From Arenimonas sp. (GTDB taxonomy: Bacteria > Pseudomonadota > Alphaproteobacteria > Rhizobiales > Rhizobiaceae): a DNA stretch of 64,000 nucleotides. A program made the position numbers and the translations under genes. Numbering within the stretch: position 1 is the first letter of the stretch; the number at the start of each line of letters is the position of its first letter. A model generated the notes under the pieces. That model was not told the DNA's origin. It was given only the letters and a program-made list of their open reading frames with translations, and searched no databases. Below are positions 39,619 through 49,097 of the stretch, piece after piece. The stretch is from the NCBI GenBank assembly GCA_019459145.1, contig JAIBEK010000010.1, positions 1-64,000 of the forward strand. Direction: 5' to 3'.

Positions 39619-40806
39619 TCAGCGGAAGGAAGGCCGGAAAACGTCGCCATAGGCGGCCTGGTCTAGATCACCGCCGATCAGCAATTCCGCCCCCAGTCTG
39701 CCGATCTCATCCGAACTCTTCGCCGCCGCACCGCAACCGCCGGTCAAGACGGCGATCCGGTCACTGGCGAAGCCGATCGCCGGATAGTTGTTCGGCGTGA
39801 ACGAGGTGACGCAGGCGGCCATGCTGAGCGGGGCGCCGGCGAGGTCCGGAACAAGACCGTCGATGATTCGGCTGAGATGATCGCGGATGCCGGCACGTCC
39901 GCCGCTGCGGAACCAGGCCCGAATCGCTGGCTCCGTTTCGAGCCGGAGATCGTCAGGATCGCCGCCGATCTTCAGATAGGTCTTGCCGTCGGGATAGCGC
40001 ACCGGCGGCAGGAGATAGATATGCCGATGCGGATCGTCGGGCTGATGGATCAGCGACGGCATGCCGGCATAATGCGCGAGTTCGGCATCCGGGATTTCGA
40101 AGAAGGCGACGGTGCGGGCATAAACCGACAGATCAACCGGCTTCGGCAAGAGATTCTCCGCAATGGAGAATCCGCCGGCCGCGACCAGGACCTTCTCGCC
40201 GCGGATCTCCTGCCCGTCCGCCGTCGTGACCACGACACCGTCACCTGTCTCGCGCGTGCAGACGACGGTCGCGGGGACAATCGTTGCGCCGGCGCGCCGG
40301 GCCAGAACCGACTGCGCCTCGACCAGACGGCGCGGATTGACGTAGCCGGCCCCGACGGCCTCGAAGACGCCCTCGCAGCCCGTGCCGAAATCAAAATATG
40401 GAAAGCGTTGCCGCAGGGTGATTGCATCGAGCACCTGCGTCCGCGCGCCGACCCGCTCCGCGGCGTGGCAGATGTCGGCGACGTAGGGATCGGCGCCGCC
40501 GCGTCTCGGCCCGACCATCAGGCATCCTGCCTCATGGAAGAAATCGATGCCGCTACCCTCGGCGATCGCGGCGTACCGGGCGATCGAGCGCTTGGCCAGC
40601 AGCGCCCACACGGGATCGGTATCGATCGTCCGGGTAATGCGCGCCTCGTCGTAATGGCTGGCGAACACGCCCTCGTGGCGAGCGGCGTCCTTCGGCTCGT
40701 CGGGGCCGATCAGGGCCACGCCGTCCACGCGGCCGGCAAGGTGGCGGGCCGCCGCCGAGCCCAGCATGCCGCGGCCGATGATGATGAATTTGAACCTGTC
40801 GGCCAT
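39619..40806 (-). CDS. FAD-dependent oxidoreductase (DadA/sarcosine oxidase-like)
   Basis: This 395-residue flavoprotein has an N-terminal FAD-binding Rossmann fold (FIIIGRGMLGSAAARHL, about residues 6-22) and a DAO-type substrate domain. VNPRRLVEAQSVLARRAGA and VLVAAGGFSIAENLLP follow the family pattern, and the C-terminal part has CVTSFTPNNYPAIG and LTGGCGAAAKSSDEIG, as in monomeric sarcosine oxidase and N-methyl amino acid oxidases. The substrate cannot be read from sequence. The start is ATG 40806 (MADRFKF); an upstream 20-codon extension lacks support. It stands alone, upstream of rnpB. Confidence 0.85.
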   Translation of the reverse strand: MADRFKFIIIGRGMLGSAAARHLAGRVDGVALIGPDEPKDAARHEGVFASHYDEARITRTIDTDPVWALLAKRSIARYAAIAEGSGIDFFHEAGCLMVGPRRGGADPYVADICHAAERVGARTQVLDAITLRQRFPYFDFGTGCEGVFEAVGAGYVNPRRLVEAQSVLARRAGATIVPATVVCTRETGDGVVVTTADGQEIRGEKVLVAAGGFSIAENLLPKPVDLSVYARTVAFFEIPDAELAHYAGMPSLIHQPDDPHRHIYLLPPVRYPDGKTYLKIGGDPDDLRLETEPAIRAWFRSGGRAGIRDHLSRIIDGLVPDLAGAPLSMAACVTSFTPNNYPAIGFASDRIAVLTGGCGAAAKSSDEIGRLGAELLIGGDLDQAAYGDVFRPSFR

Positions 40807-40969
40807 ATCGCAATCCCTGTCGAAGCACCGCGACAAGCTTTTTGCCGAAGATGGCCTGTTCGGCAAGAGCCGAATGGCGTCGAGATCGCATGCCGCAGGA
40901 TGCGCCGCCGGACGAGCGGCATCGGCAGGCGCAAGGGCGGCGCGAGCGTTTGCCGCGCCGCCGAGAGGA

Positions 40970-41491
40970 TTACGAGGCCAGCAGGGCCTGGACCTTGCCG
41001 CAATAGCGCTTGGAAACCGGGTTCATCCGCTTCGCCCCGTGGCCGGCATTGTACTTGAGGATGGTCGAGCAAGTCTGGCCATTGCCCAGGTCATGCGCCT
41101 TCGACAGATACTTCATGCCGTAGCGGATATTGGTTTCGGGATCATACAGCCCCTTGGAAGAGCCCGAATAGCCCATCATGCGGGCCGTGGCCGGCTTGAT
41201 CTGCATGAGGCCGATCTCGCCAGCGCTGCCACGCGCCTTGGGATTGAAGTTGCTTTCGACCCGAACGACGGCATGCGCAAGCGCCACCGGCACGCCATAA
41301 GTCTTGGCGTATTTCGAGATCAGGCTCGTATAGGGGCTCTTGGAGAAGGAAGGCGCCGGATAGCCGGCCTCGCGCTTCACGGTCTTGAGCGGAGCCTTGA
41401 AGCTGCGCACTTCATCGCCGGCGGATGCCGTCATCGACGAGGACAAAAGAATACCGAGGCATGCCGCAGCAGCAACAATTCGCTTCATCAT
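40970..41491 (-). CDS. Secreted SLT-type lytic transglycosylase
   Basis: This 173-residue protein has a signal peptide (residues 1-24) and a single SLT domain (about 50-160). The catalytic glutamate is in AHAVVRVESNFNP, followed by GEIGLMQIKPATARMMGY and the ILKYNAGHG motif. It cleaves glycan strands of peptidoglycan with formation of 1,6-anhydroMurNAc. Two start codons in tandem (41491 and 41488) are possible, with GGAGA about eleven bases upstream. The gene is isolated, with a 12-bp palindrome 72 bases upstream of the start. Confidence 0.88.
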   Translation of the reverse strand: MMKRIVAAAACLGILLSSSMTASAGDEVRSFKAPLKTVKREAGYPAPSFSKSPYTSLISKYAKTYGVPVALAHAVVRVESNFNPKARGSAGEIGLMQIKPATARMMGYSGSSKGLYDPETNIRYGMKYLSKAHDLGNGQTCSTILKYNAGHGAKRMNPVSKRYCGKVQALLAS

Positions 41492-41562
41492 GTAAAAGTC
41501 AGTCTCCGAACCAGAGAGGTGGGACGAACGTCGCTCAGGACGCAAATCTTCCACGTTCGCCC

Positions 41563-41574
41563 GACCGTACGGTC
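41563..41574. promoter_or_regulatory. 12-bp perfect palindrome upstream of the transglycosylase gene
   Basis: GACCGTACGGTC (41563-41574) is a perfect palindrome in the gap upstream of the SLT gene. It resembles TetR-type operator cores, but there is no adjacent regulator gene. The rest of this 266-base gap holds nothing I recognise. Confidence 0.25.
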
Positions 41575-41757
41575 AGGCGCCGCCCATGCTCTCATCGTTG
41601 ATATTCGCAAACACGGTCCGCAGAAACTGGGTGCCCGTGTCGCCGCTCAGTTCGTTCTTTAGAGCGGCGAAATGGGGAATTCGTGTGGCGATGCAACAAA
41701 TTGACGTTTCACGCGTTTAGCGCGCCGTTGCAAAATGGCTGTTTCGCAGCTTGGTTT

Positions 41758-42519
41758 TCAGGCGTAACGGGGCAGCGTCGCGAGCAGGCGATGCAGCGTC
41801 TCGATGGTCGACATGTCGGCGATCCCGTCCACCCGTTCGGGACGGAAATGACGCTGGAAAGCGGCCACGACGCCTTCCGTCTTGTCGGAATATTCCCCGG
41901 TAATATCAATATCGTAGCCATAGAGCGACAACATCGACTGCAAGGCTTCCACCGGCTGACCGTGGTCACCCTTCTGGAAAAAACGTCCGCCCTGCACCGG
42001 CACCGGCTCGACGAAGTGGCCGACGCCCGCCGCATGAAGCCGACCCCAGGGGAAATTTTCACCCGGATCGACCTTGCGAACTGGCGCCACATCGGAGTGC
42101 GCCAGCACCCGCTCCGGGGCGATTTCAAGCCTGCGGCCGCAATCGAGACACAATTCGATGACCGCCTCGACCTGCCGATCGGGAAAGCCGGGGAGCCCGG
42201 CGGGATGCCCGGCATTGGCGATTTCGATGCCGATCGAGCGTGAATTGATGTCGGTTTCACCCGCCCAGAAGCTTTTGCCCGCATGCCATGCGCGCCGGTC
42301 CTCCGGCACCATCTGGACGATCCGGCCGTCCTCATGGACGAAATAGTGGCTCGAAACCTGGCTCTCCGGATTGCACAGCCAGTCGAGAGCCGCCTCGTGC
42401 TCGGGCATTCCGGTATAGTGCAGGATGATCAGGTCGGGGCGTGCGCCTCCAGCCCGTTCGCCGCAATTGGGTGACGGCACGACGGTGGCGCCGTGAAAAT
42501 CGGCGGTGAACGGCGTCAT
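41758..42519 (-). CDS. N-acetylmuramoyl-L-alanine amidase with peptidoglycan-binding domain
   Basis: This 253-residue protein is an amidase_2 (AmpD/AmiD-type) zinc enzyme. Zinc ligands are in LIILHYTGM (His) and VLAHSDVAPVRKVDPG (His, Asp), and SIGIEIANAG holds the catalytic glutamate. A C-terminal peptidoglycan-binding domain (about 180-245, VEALQSMLSLYGYDI and VVAAFQRHFRPE) follows. No signal peptide is visible, so it probably works in the cytoplasm on recycled anhydro-muropeptides, as AmpD does. Its start overlaps the stop of the upstream TerB-DnaJ gene by four bases, an operon. It is longer than E. coli AmpD, closer to AmiD. Confidence 0.9.
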   Translation of the reverse strand: MTPFTADFHGATVVPSPNCGERAGGARPDLIILHYTGMPEHEAALDWLCNPESQVSSHYFVHEDGRIVQMVPEDRRAWHAGKSFWAGETDINSRSIGIEIANAGHPAGLPGFPDRQVEAVIELCLDCGRRLEIAPERVLAHSDVAPVRKVDPGENFPWGRLHAAGVGHFVEPVPVQGGRFFQKGDHGQPVEALQSMLSLYGYDIDITGEYSDKTEGVVAAFQRHFRPERVDGIADMSTIETLHRLLATLPRYA

Positions 42520-43253
42520 GCGGCGCGGCGCTCTTTCTCGATCGCCGAATAGGCGGCGTTGAGCTTGGCCATGCGGTGGTGCGCCACCGCGTGGAACTCC
42601 GACGGCACGCCGCGGGCATGCAACCGATCTGGATGGTGTTCCGCCGCAAGCGCGCGATAACGCTTGCGGATAGTGGCGAAATCGTCCGACCGCTGGACGC
42701 CGAGCACGCCATAGGGATCACCCTCGAGGTGAAGGTGTCGCTGGGTGATCGTCTGGAAGCGCTCCTCGCTTATCCCGAAGATCTCGGCGATGCGGGAAAG
42801 AAAATCCATTTCCTTCTCGTGTACCAGCCCATCGGCCTTGGCGATGTGGAACAGCGCGTCGACGATGTCCTCGAGCACGGGGCAGAAAGTGTCGCAGGTC
42901 CGGCAGAGTTTGGCGAGCTTCTCGGCATAGGCCTCGTAGCCGGCGACATCCTGGCGCGCCAGGTTGTAGAGCCGGGCGACGTTCTTGCTCTCTTCCTCGG
43001 GGAAATCGAAGATGTTGCGGAAGGCGTCGACCTCGGCCACGGTGACGATCCCGTCGGCTTTCGCCATCTTCGCGGACAAAGCGATGATCGCCACGGAGAA
43101 GGACACACGACGGCGAGTTTCGGGATCGCCCTCGAACACCGTGCGGACCGCCTCGACCATACCCGACAGGACGCTGCCCGCCGCATCGCCGATAGCGCCC
43201 AGCAGACGATCCCACAACGACGCGATCTGTTCGCAGGCGAAATCGATAATCAT
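42516..43253 (-). CDS. TerB-DnaJ domain protein (DjlA-like)
   Basis: This 245-residue protein combines a TerB-like helical domain (about 45-165, with SFSVAIIALSAKMAKADG and ALFHIAKADGLVHEKEMDFL carrying the acidic repeats) and a C-terminal J domain (about 178-243, YGVLGVQRSDDFATIRKRYR then HPD at 207-209). The HPD triad, needed to stimulate DnaK ATPase, is intact. E. coli DjlA has the same domain order plus an N-terminal membrane helix, which I do not see here. The gene overlaps the amidase gene by four bases. I infer a link to envelope stress or wall recycling from this coupling. ATG 43253. Confidence 0.88.
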   Translation of the reverse strand: MIIDFACEQIASLWDRLLGAIGDAAGSVLSGMVEAVRTVFEGDPETRRRVSFSVAIIALSAKMAKADGIVTVAEVDAFRNIFDFPEEESKNVARLYNLARQDVAGYEAYAEKLAKLCRTCDTFCPVLEDIVDALFHIAKADGLVHEKEMDFLSRIAEIFGISEERFQTITQRHLHLEGDPYGVLGVQRSDDFATIRKRYRALAAEHHPDRLHARGVPSEFHAVAHHRMAKLNAAYSAIEKERRAA

Positions 43254-43501
43254 CAGTGAGGTTGACCAAATATCACCGGAAAAAGCAAGCCGGACAGGTC
43301 CCGCCCGACATTAAACTTTATTCACGTTCGATTGCGAAACGCTGAACCTCGAACCGGAAACGCGGCCCTTCGGCCCGTCTCGAGGTCCACTGGTTCCGCC
43401 ACGACCAGCGTCGTTCCGCGCGCCGGCCCATCTCGCGGATTGATTGGACTATTCGTCAAGCGCATGCGACCACCGCCGCACTTTGATCAAGCGGAGCCCG
43501 C

Positions 43502-44377
43502 ATGAAAACGGCAATCCCCTCCCCCGCGCTCGGCCTCATCCTCGGGGCAATCGGCGTCACCATCTTCGGGCTCACCCTGCCTATGACGCGTATCGCGCTC
43601 GACGGCTTTTCTCCCCTGTTCATCACCTTCGGCCGCGCCGTGATCGCTTCGGCCGCGGCCGGCATCGCGCTGGTGCTGCTCGGCAAGCGCTGGCCGCGCG
43701 GCGCCTTCCCCACCCTCTTCCTCGCCGGCATCTGCCTGGTTCTCGGCTTCCCGATCTTCTCCTCGATCGCCATGCAGACCCTGCCCGCCGCCCATGGCGG
43801 CGTCGTGCTGGGGCTCCTGCCGCTGCTCACCGCGATCTTCGCGGTGATCGTCGACGGCGAACGGCCAAGCCCGCTGTTCTGGCTGTGCGGTTTGGCAGGG
43901 GCGGCCCTCGTCGTCGCCTTTTCCGCCCGCCAGAGCGGCTTCCATCTCGAGGTCGGCGATCTCTGGCTGCTCGCCTCCGCCTTGTCGGCCTCGCTCGGCT
44001 ACGTGCTCTCCGCCCGCCTGGCGCGCCGTCTGTCCGGCTGGGAGGTCATTTCCTGGGCGCTCATCGTCATGCTGCCGCTGTCCTCGATCGGCGCGGTGCT
44101 GACCTATTCGACCGGTGTCACGGCGCCCGGCCATGCCGCGATCGGCGCCCTCCTCTATCACGGCCTGCTGTCGATGTTCGGCGGCTTCATCTTCTGGAAC
44201 GCGGGGCTGGCGATCGGCGGAATTTCACGCGTCGCGCAGATCCAGTTGATGCAGACTTTCGTCACGCTGCTGTTTTCCACGATCCTGCTCGGCGAGCACA
44301 TCGGCATTGAAACGATTATATTCGCCATAGCCGTCGCCTTCGTCGTCTGGCTCGGCCGAAAGGCCCGTATTTCCTGA
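43502..44377 (+). CDS. EamA/DMT family transporter
   Basis: This 291-residue protein has ten predicted helices in two EamA repeats (about 8-140 and 150-285). The first repeat begins ALGLILGAIGVTIFG-TLPMTRIAL and the second LWLLASALSASLGYVLSARLAR, both typical of drug/metabolite exporters. Substrate is unknown. ATG 43502 follows GGAGCCC. It is monocistronic or leads the phosphofructokinase gene 94 bases downstream. Confidence 0.9.
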   Translation: MKTAIPSPALGLILGAIGVTIFGLTLPMTRIALDGFSPLFITFGRAVIASAAAGIALVLLGKRWPRGAFPTLFLAGICLVLGFPIFSSIAMQTLPAAHGGVVLGLLPLLTAIFAVIVDGERPSPLFWLCGLAGAALVVAFSARQSGFHLEVGDLWLLASALSASLGYVLSARLARRLSGWEVISWALIVMLPLSSIGAVLTYSTGVTAPGHAAIGALLYHGLLSMFGGFIFWNAGLAIGGISRVAQIQLMQTFVTLLFSTILLGEHIGIETIIFAIAVAFVVWLGRKARIS

Positions 44378-44471
44378 ACTTTTCCCTTTACAAGGCCATC
44401 CCGCCGTCGCATCCATTCGCCCGGAAACCCGCAAGACAACGGCACCGGAATGAGGCGCCGAAGGAGGATCG

Positions 44472-45686
<1,215 letters not shown>

Positions 45687-45734
45687 CGGAACGGGCGAAA
45701 GCTGGCTTGCTCTTCAGGTGGAGGAGTAGCATCG

Positions 45735-46370
45735 ATGTCACTTGAAACATGGCTGGCTTTCGCCGCCGTCTCGGCGGCCTTCCTGGCATCGCCCAATCGG
45801 GTGACCTTCGTCGTCATGTCTCACGCGCTTGCCCGGGGACCGGCGTCGGTCCTCGCCACGCTTCCCGCGCTGGCACTCGGCGTGCTGGTCGTCTCGGGCA
45901 TCACGCTACTCGCGCTTACCGGACTGTTTGACACCGTGCCGGAGATCCTCGACCCCGTTCGCTGGCTGGGACCCGGTTTCTTCCTGTTCGTGCTGATCCG
46001 CCTGTGGCGCTCGCCACACGGTCGCGCGCCGCTCGCCGACAACGACAATCTTCCGGTAAAGACGCCGCTGCGAATCATGCGCCGCGCCTTCGCCGTGGTC
46101 GCGCTTGATCGTTGGAACTATGTCTTCGCCGCCGCCTTGCTGACGCAATTCCTGCATCCAGGCGCCGCGATGCTCCAGGAAGCTGCGACGCTTGTCGGCA
46201 TTTTCCTGGTCCTTGCCCTGGTGGCCTGGATCGCCGCTGCGCTCGGTGCGCGGGCCATCCATCGCCATATGCGTCGGCGCATTCCCAAGCGGATGACGAG
46301 CCGCCGCCACGACCCGGTTCTGATCGCGTCGGCCTCGGTGACGGCGGGCTATCGCAAGCTCGCCGCCTGA
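45735..46370 (+). CDS. LysE/RhtB-like membrane protein
   Basis: This 211-residue protein has five to six hydrophobic helices with the LysE-like N-terminus LETWLAFAAVSAAFLASPNRVTFVVMSHALARGP and a basic C-terminal tail (RHMRRRIPKRMTSRRH). LysE-family members export amino acids. The usual P-G-P motif near residue 20 is weaker here (SPNRV), so activity is uncertain. ATG 45735 follows GGAGGAG eight bases upstream. It lies 48 bases after pfp. Confidence 0.75.
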   Translation: MSLETWLAFAAVSAAFLASPNRVTFVVMSHALARGPASVLATLPALALGVLVVSGITLLALTGLFDTVPEILDPVRWLGPGFFLFVLIRLWRSPHGRAPLADNDNLPVKTPLRIMRRAFAVVALDRWNYVFAAALLTQFLHPGAAMLQEAATLVGIFLVLALVAWIAAALGARAIHRHMRRRIPKRMTSRRHDPVLIASASVTAGYRKLAA

Positions 46371-46474
46371 ACCAAGGTCAGCTTGCCGCAATTTAGCCCA
46401 TCCATTATGACAACGGAATGCAAACGGAGGGCGCTCGCTACGCTTGCCGCTCGGGGATTGATTGGGACATCGGC

Positions 46475-47428
46475 ATGATCGCAAAGAGAGACCACGGACT
46501 GCACCTCGGCCTCGCAGTGGTTCTGCTTGCGGGTCTGGCCGGTTGCACCAGCAGCATGGAAGAAGCCGCCAAGCAGGAACTGAAGGCCAATCCGGTCGCC
46601 GGCAGCGCGGCCGGTCAGGTCCAGACTGCAGCGGTCGAGGCGGCGAGCACGCTGCCCGCCCCCGTCGATCCCAATGCGGCGCTCCAGCCGGCGCCGATCA
46701 TTCCCGGCACCGCCACGCCTGCGCCGATCCCGACCTTCAAGGCCGTCGCCCTGACCAATCCGGCTGCGACCCCCGCGGCGCAGGCCATGGCGGCGGGACA
46801 GGAAAACATCGCCATCCAGACCGCGGCCATGCCGGCATCACCGAATATGGTCACCACGCTGCAAACCTCGACCGACATGGCCGATCCCGCCGTCCTGCCA
46901 CCCGAGGTGACGGCGCAGCAGACGATCGTGCCGGTGGCGAAGCCGGCCGGTCCGCTGGCCTATGCTTCGCCCTCGGCCGCCACATCACTGGCAGCGCTCG
47001 ACTCGCAATTCGACGTTACGCCGCCCGGTCCGGCCCCGTTGATCGAGGCCACCAAGCCGGCAACGTCGGGCCCCACGGTGATCAACGCGCTGATCCGGAA
47101 ATATGCCGCCATCTACCAGATGCCTGAATCGCTGATCCACCGCGTGGTCAACCGCGAGAGCACCTACAAGCCGACCGCCTATAACAACGGCCATTACGGC
47201 CTGATGCAGATCAAATATGCGACCGCAAAATCGATGGGCTACGACGGCCCGGCCTCCGGCCTGTTCGATGCGGAAACCAATCTCAAATATGCGATCAAAT
47301 ACCTGAAGGGTGCCTGGCTGGTCGCCGACAAGAGCCACGACGGCGCAGTGCGGCACTATTCACGCGGCTTCTATTACGACGCCAAGCGCAAGGGCATGCT
47401 GCACGTGCTGCAGCCCGACTTCATGTAA
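46475..47428 (+). CDS. Lipoprotein SLT-type lytic transglycosylase
   Basis: This 317-residue lipoprotein has a lipobox LAGC with lipidated C24, then a ~170-residue Ala/Pro/Thr-rich linker, then a C-terminal SLT domain (about 205-315). The catalytic glutamate is in HRVVNRESTYKP, followed by HYGLMQIKYATAKSMGY. The long linker would let it reach the wall from the outer membrane. It is the second SLT enzyme in 6 kb. I chose ATG 46475 (MIAKRDHG) for the signal peptide; a longer frame from 46418 has no purpose. A stem-loop (47438-47456) follows. Confidence 0.88.
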   Translation: MIAKRDHGLHLGLAVVLLAGLAGCTSSMEEAAKQELKANPVAGSAAGQVQTAAVEAASTLPAPVDPNAALQPAPIIPGTATPAPIPTFKAVALTNPAATPAAQAMAAGQENIAIQTAAMPASPNMVTTLQTSTDMADPAVLPPEVTAQQTIVPVAKPAGPLAYASPSAATSLAALDSQFDVTPPGPAPLIEATKPATSGPTVINALIRKYAAIYQMPESLIHRVVNRESTYKPTAYNNGHYGLMQIKYATAKSMGYDGPASGLFDAETNLKYAIKYLKGAWLVADKSHDGAVRHYSRGFYYDAKRKGMLHVLQPDFM

Positions 47429-47437
47429 ACGCCATGC

Positions 47438-47456
47438 CACCGGTCCCCGGCCGGTG
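47438..47456. terminator. Stem-loop between convergent genes
   Basis: CACCGG (47438-47443) and CCGGTG (47451-47456) form a 6-bp stem. It lies 10 bases after the transglycosylase stop, with no T-run. A weak terminator candidate between two convergent genes. Confidence 0.35.
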
Positions 47457-47537
47457 CGCGCTTGATATCTCCGGCAGACGTCCGGATGGTATCTCGCGCC
47501 GCAATCGGTTCATGCGCGCCAGCGGGCGAGGCGCCGA

Positions 47538-48911
47538 TCATCTTGTCGCGTCCGAAACCGCCTTTACCAGCGTCTGCGGCCTGTAACCGAGCCGCGACGG
47601 GGTGAGCCCCAGGCGGACGACGACCAGCCGCTCCGACGGGATAACGGCCACCACCTGCCCGTCATGGCCCTGCAGCCAGAAGGTCTCCGGCGTCAGGCCG
47701 AAACGCTCGTCCGGCTCGTCGCCCGGACCGACCTGCCAAGCCTGGATCTCGGTATAGCGCCCGCCGGACGCGGCCGTCGGCCGCTGCATCGCCGCGACAA
47801 ATCCCTCCGGCAGCAGGCGTTTTCCATTCCACACGCCGTCATCGACGAGGAACTGGCCAAACCGCGCCCAGTCGCGGGCCGTGGCATAGAGATAGGAACT
47901 GCCGACAAAGGTGCCCGCGGCATCGGCCTCCAGGACGGCACTGGTCATTCCCAGCGGATCGAACAAGGCCTGGCGCGGATAGGCAAGCGCTTGGCTCGGG
48001 TTGGCAAAACGGCTCATCCAGATGCGGGAGAGCAGTACGCTGGTGCCCGAGGCATAGCCGAACCGCTCGCCCGTACCGGCAAGTACGGGCTTCGCCAAAC
48101 TGAAACCAGCCATGTCCGGCTCGAGATAGAGCATGCGCGTGACATCCGCGACGTCGCCATAGTCCTCGTTGAATTCGAGCCCGCTCTCCATCGCCAGAAG
48201 GTCGCGCAAGCGGATCGCCGCGTGCGGCTCCTTCCCCCATTCGGGCAGAAGCCGGGTGTCGTCGAGGCCGAGCCGCCCCTCCTCGATCAGCCGGCCGATG
48301 ATCGCCGCATTGACGGTCTTCGCCATCGACCAGCCGAGCAAGGGCGTCGTTTCGGAAAAATCAGGACCATAGGCCTCGCCGACGATCCGCCCGTACTTGA
48401 CGACAACGACGGCGCGCATGCCGGGACCGACAAGGGCCGGGTCGGACAGAAGGCTGGCGATTCGCGCGTCGCCTGAAATGGTTCCCTCCCCCTTAGGCCA
48501 CGGCGTTCCGGCATCCGCCACAGTCGGAGAGCCGGGCGCCGGCACGGAGACCGCGAGCGCCGCATCGACGTTACCGTCCGGCACGCTGGCGCAGCCGAGC
48601 CCTTCGCGGTAAACGGCCGTTCCGGCGGCGAAAGCGCCCAGCATCCGCGCCGTGACGACCTTTTTCCCCGGATAGACATCGACGCCGACCAGCTTGAGCA
48701 GCGGGTGGCCCGGCGCCTGCACGTCGAGCGCCAGCACCGCCTGGGGATCGCGCCCGGCGAGGAAGACATTGGAACAGACGATCTTCGCCGCATAGCCCGT
48801 GCCGACCCGAAGCAGTTCGGGCGGCGCAAGCGACAGCCAGACGATGGCACCCGCCACCAGAACGATGGCCGACGCAACGGTTCCCATCAGCACCTTCAAC
48901 CAAAGTCGCAT
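47538..48911 (-). CDS. Membrane-anchored beta-lactamase family serine hydrolase
   Basis: This 457-residue protein has one N-terminal transmembrane anchor (about 8-28) and a large periplasmic class C-like domain. The nucleophile tetrad is SMAK at 195-198, the tyrosine motif lies in RFGYASGTS, and HDGQ near the end fills the KTG position. Such serine hydrolases are often esterases or D-amino-peptidases rather than resistance enzymes, and I do not infer resistance. The first ~140 residues precede the catalytic domain and look unique. ATG 48911 follows GGAGAGATT. It is divergent from btaA. Confidence 0.85.
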   Translation of the reverse strand: MRLWLKVLMGTVASAIVLVAGAIVWLSLAPPELLRVGTGYAAKIVCSNVFLAGRDPQAVLALDVQAPGHPLLKLVGVDVYPGKKVVTARMLGAFAAGTAVYREGLGCASVPDGNVDAALAVSVPAPGSPTVADAGTPWPKGEGTISGDARIASLLSDPALVGPGMRAVVVVKYGRIVGEAYGPDFSETTPLLGWSMAKTVNAAIIGRLIEEGRLGLDDTRLLPEWGKEPHAAIRLRDLLAMESGLEFNEDYGDVADVTRMLYLEPDMAGFSLAKPVLAGTGERFGYASGTSVLLSRIWMSRFANPSQALAYPRQALFDPLGMTSAVLEADAAGTFVGSSYLYATARDWARFGQFLVDDGVWNGKRLLPEGFVAAMQRPTAASGGRYTEIQAWQVGPGDEPDERFGLTPETFWLQGHDGQVVAVIPSERLVVVRLGLTPSRLGYRPQTLVKAVSDATR

Positions 48912-49033
48912 GAATCTCTCCTTCGCCGATCCGGCGCCATGCAAGCAGGAATTGTCGAACGGCGAAAGCCGCCAAGGCCCCGCGCCATCACTTTCTTCGC
49001 CCTGCGGCAGCGCTGCGCCTTGGCCAACAGGCC

Positions 49034-49051
49034 GCGTCATCAAACTGTAGC
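49034..49051 (+). promoter_or_regulatory. Pho-box-like site upstream of btaAB
   Basis: GCGTCATCAAACTGTAGC (49034-49051) resembles the PhoB consensus of two 7-base half sites (CTGTCAT) separated by four A/T-rich bases: GTCAT, then CAAA, then CTGT are matched. It lies 47 bases upstream of btaA. In Sinorhizobium, betaine-lipid synthesis is induced by phosphate starvation through PhoB, which makes the site plausible. Confidence 0.55.
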
Positions 49052-49097
49052 AGTGCGCGGCTAAACGCCATCAACGCTCAATGGATGGCTGACAAAG

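Noticed and set aside
45735-46370. Naming LysE itself
   Set aside because: The conserved glycine/proline signature near residue 20 is degraded, so only family-level naming is justified.
47538-48911. Calling the serine hydrolase an antibiotic-resistance beta-lactamase
   Set aside because: It has the SxxK fold but the KTG position reads HDG and it has a membrane anchor; an esterase or peptidase is more likely.
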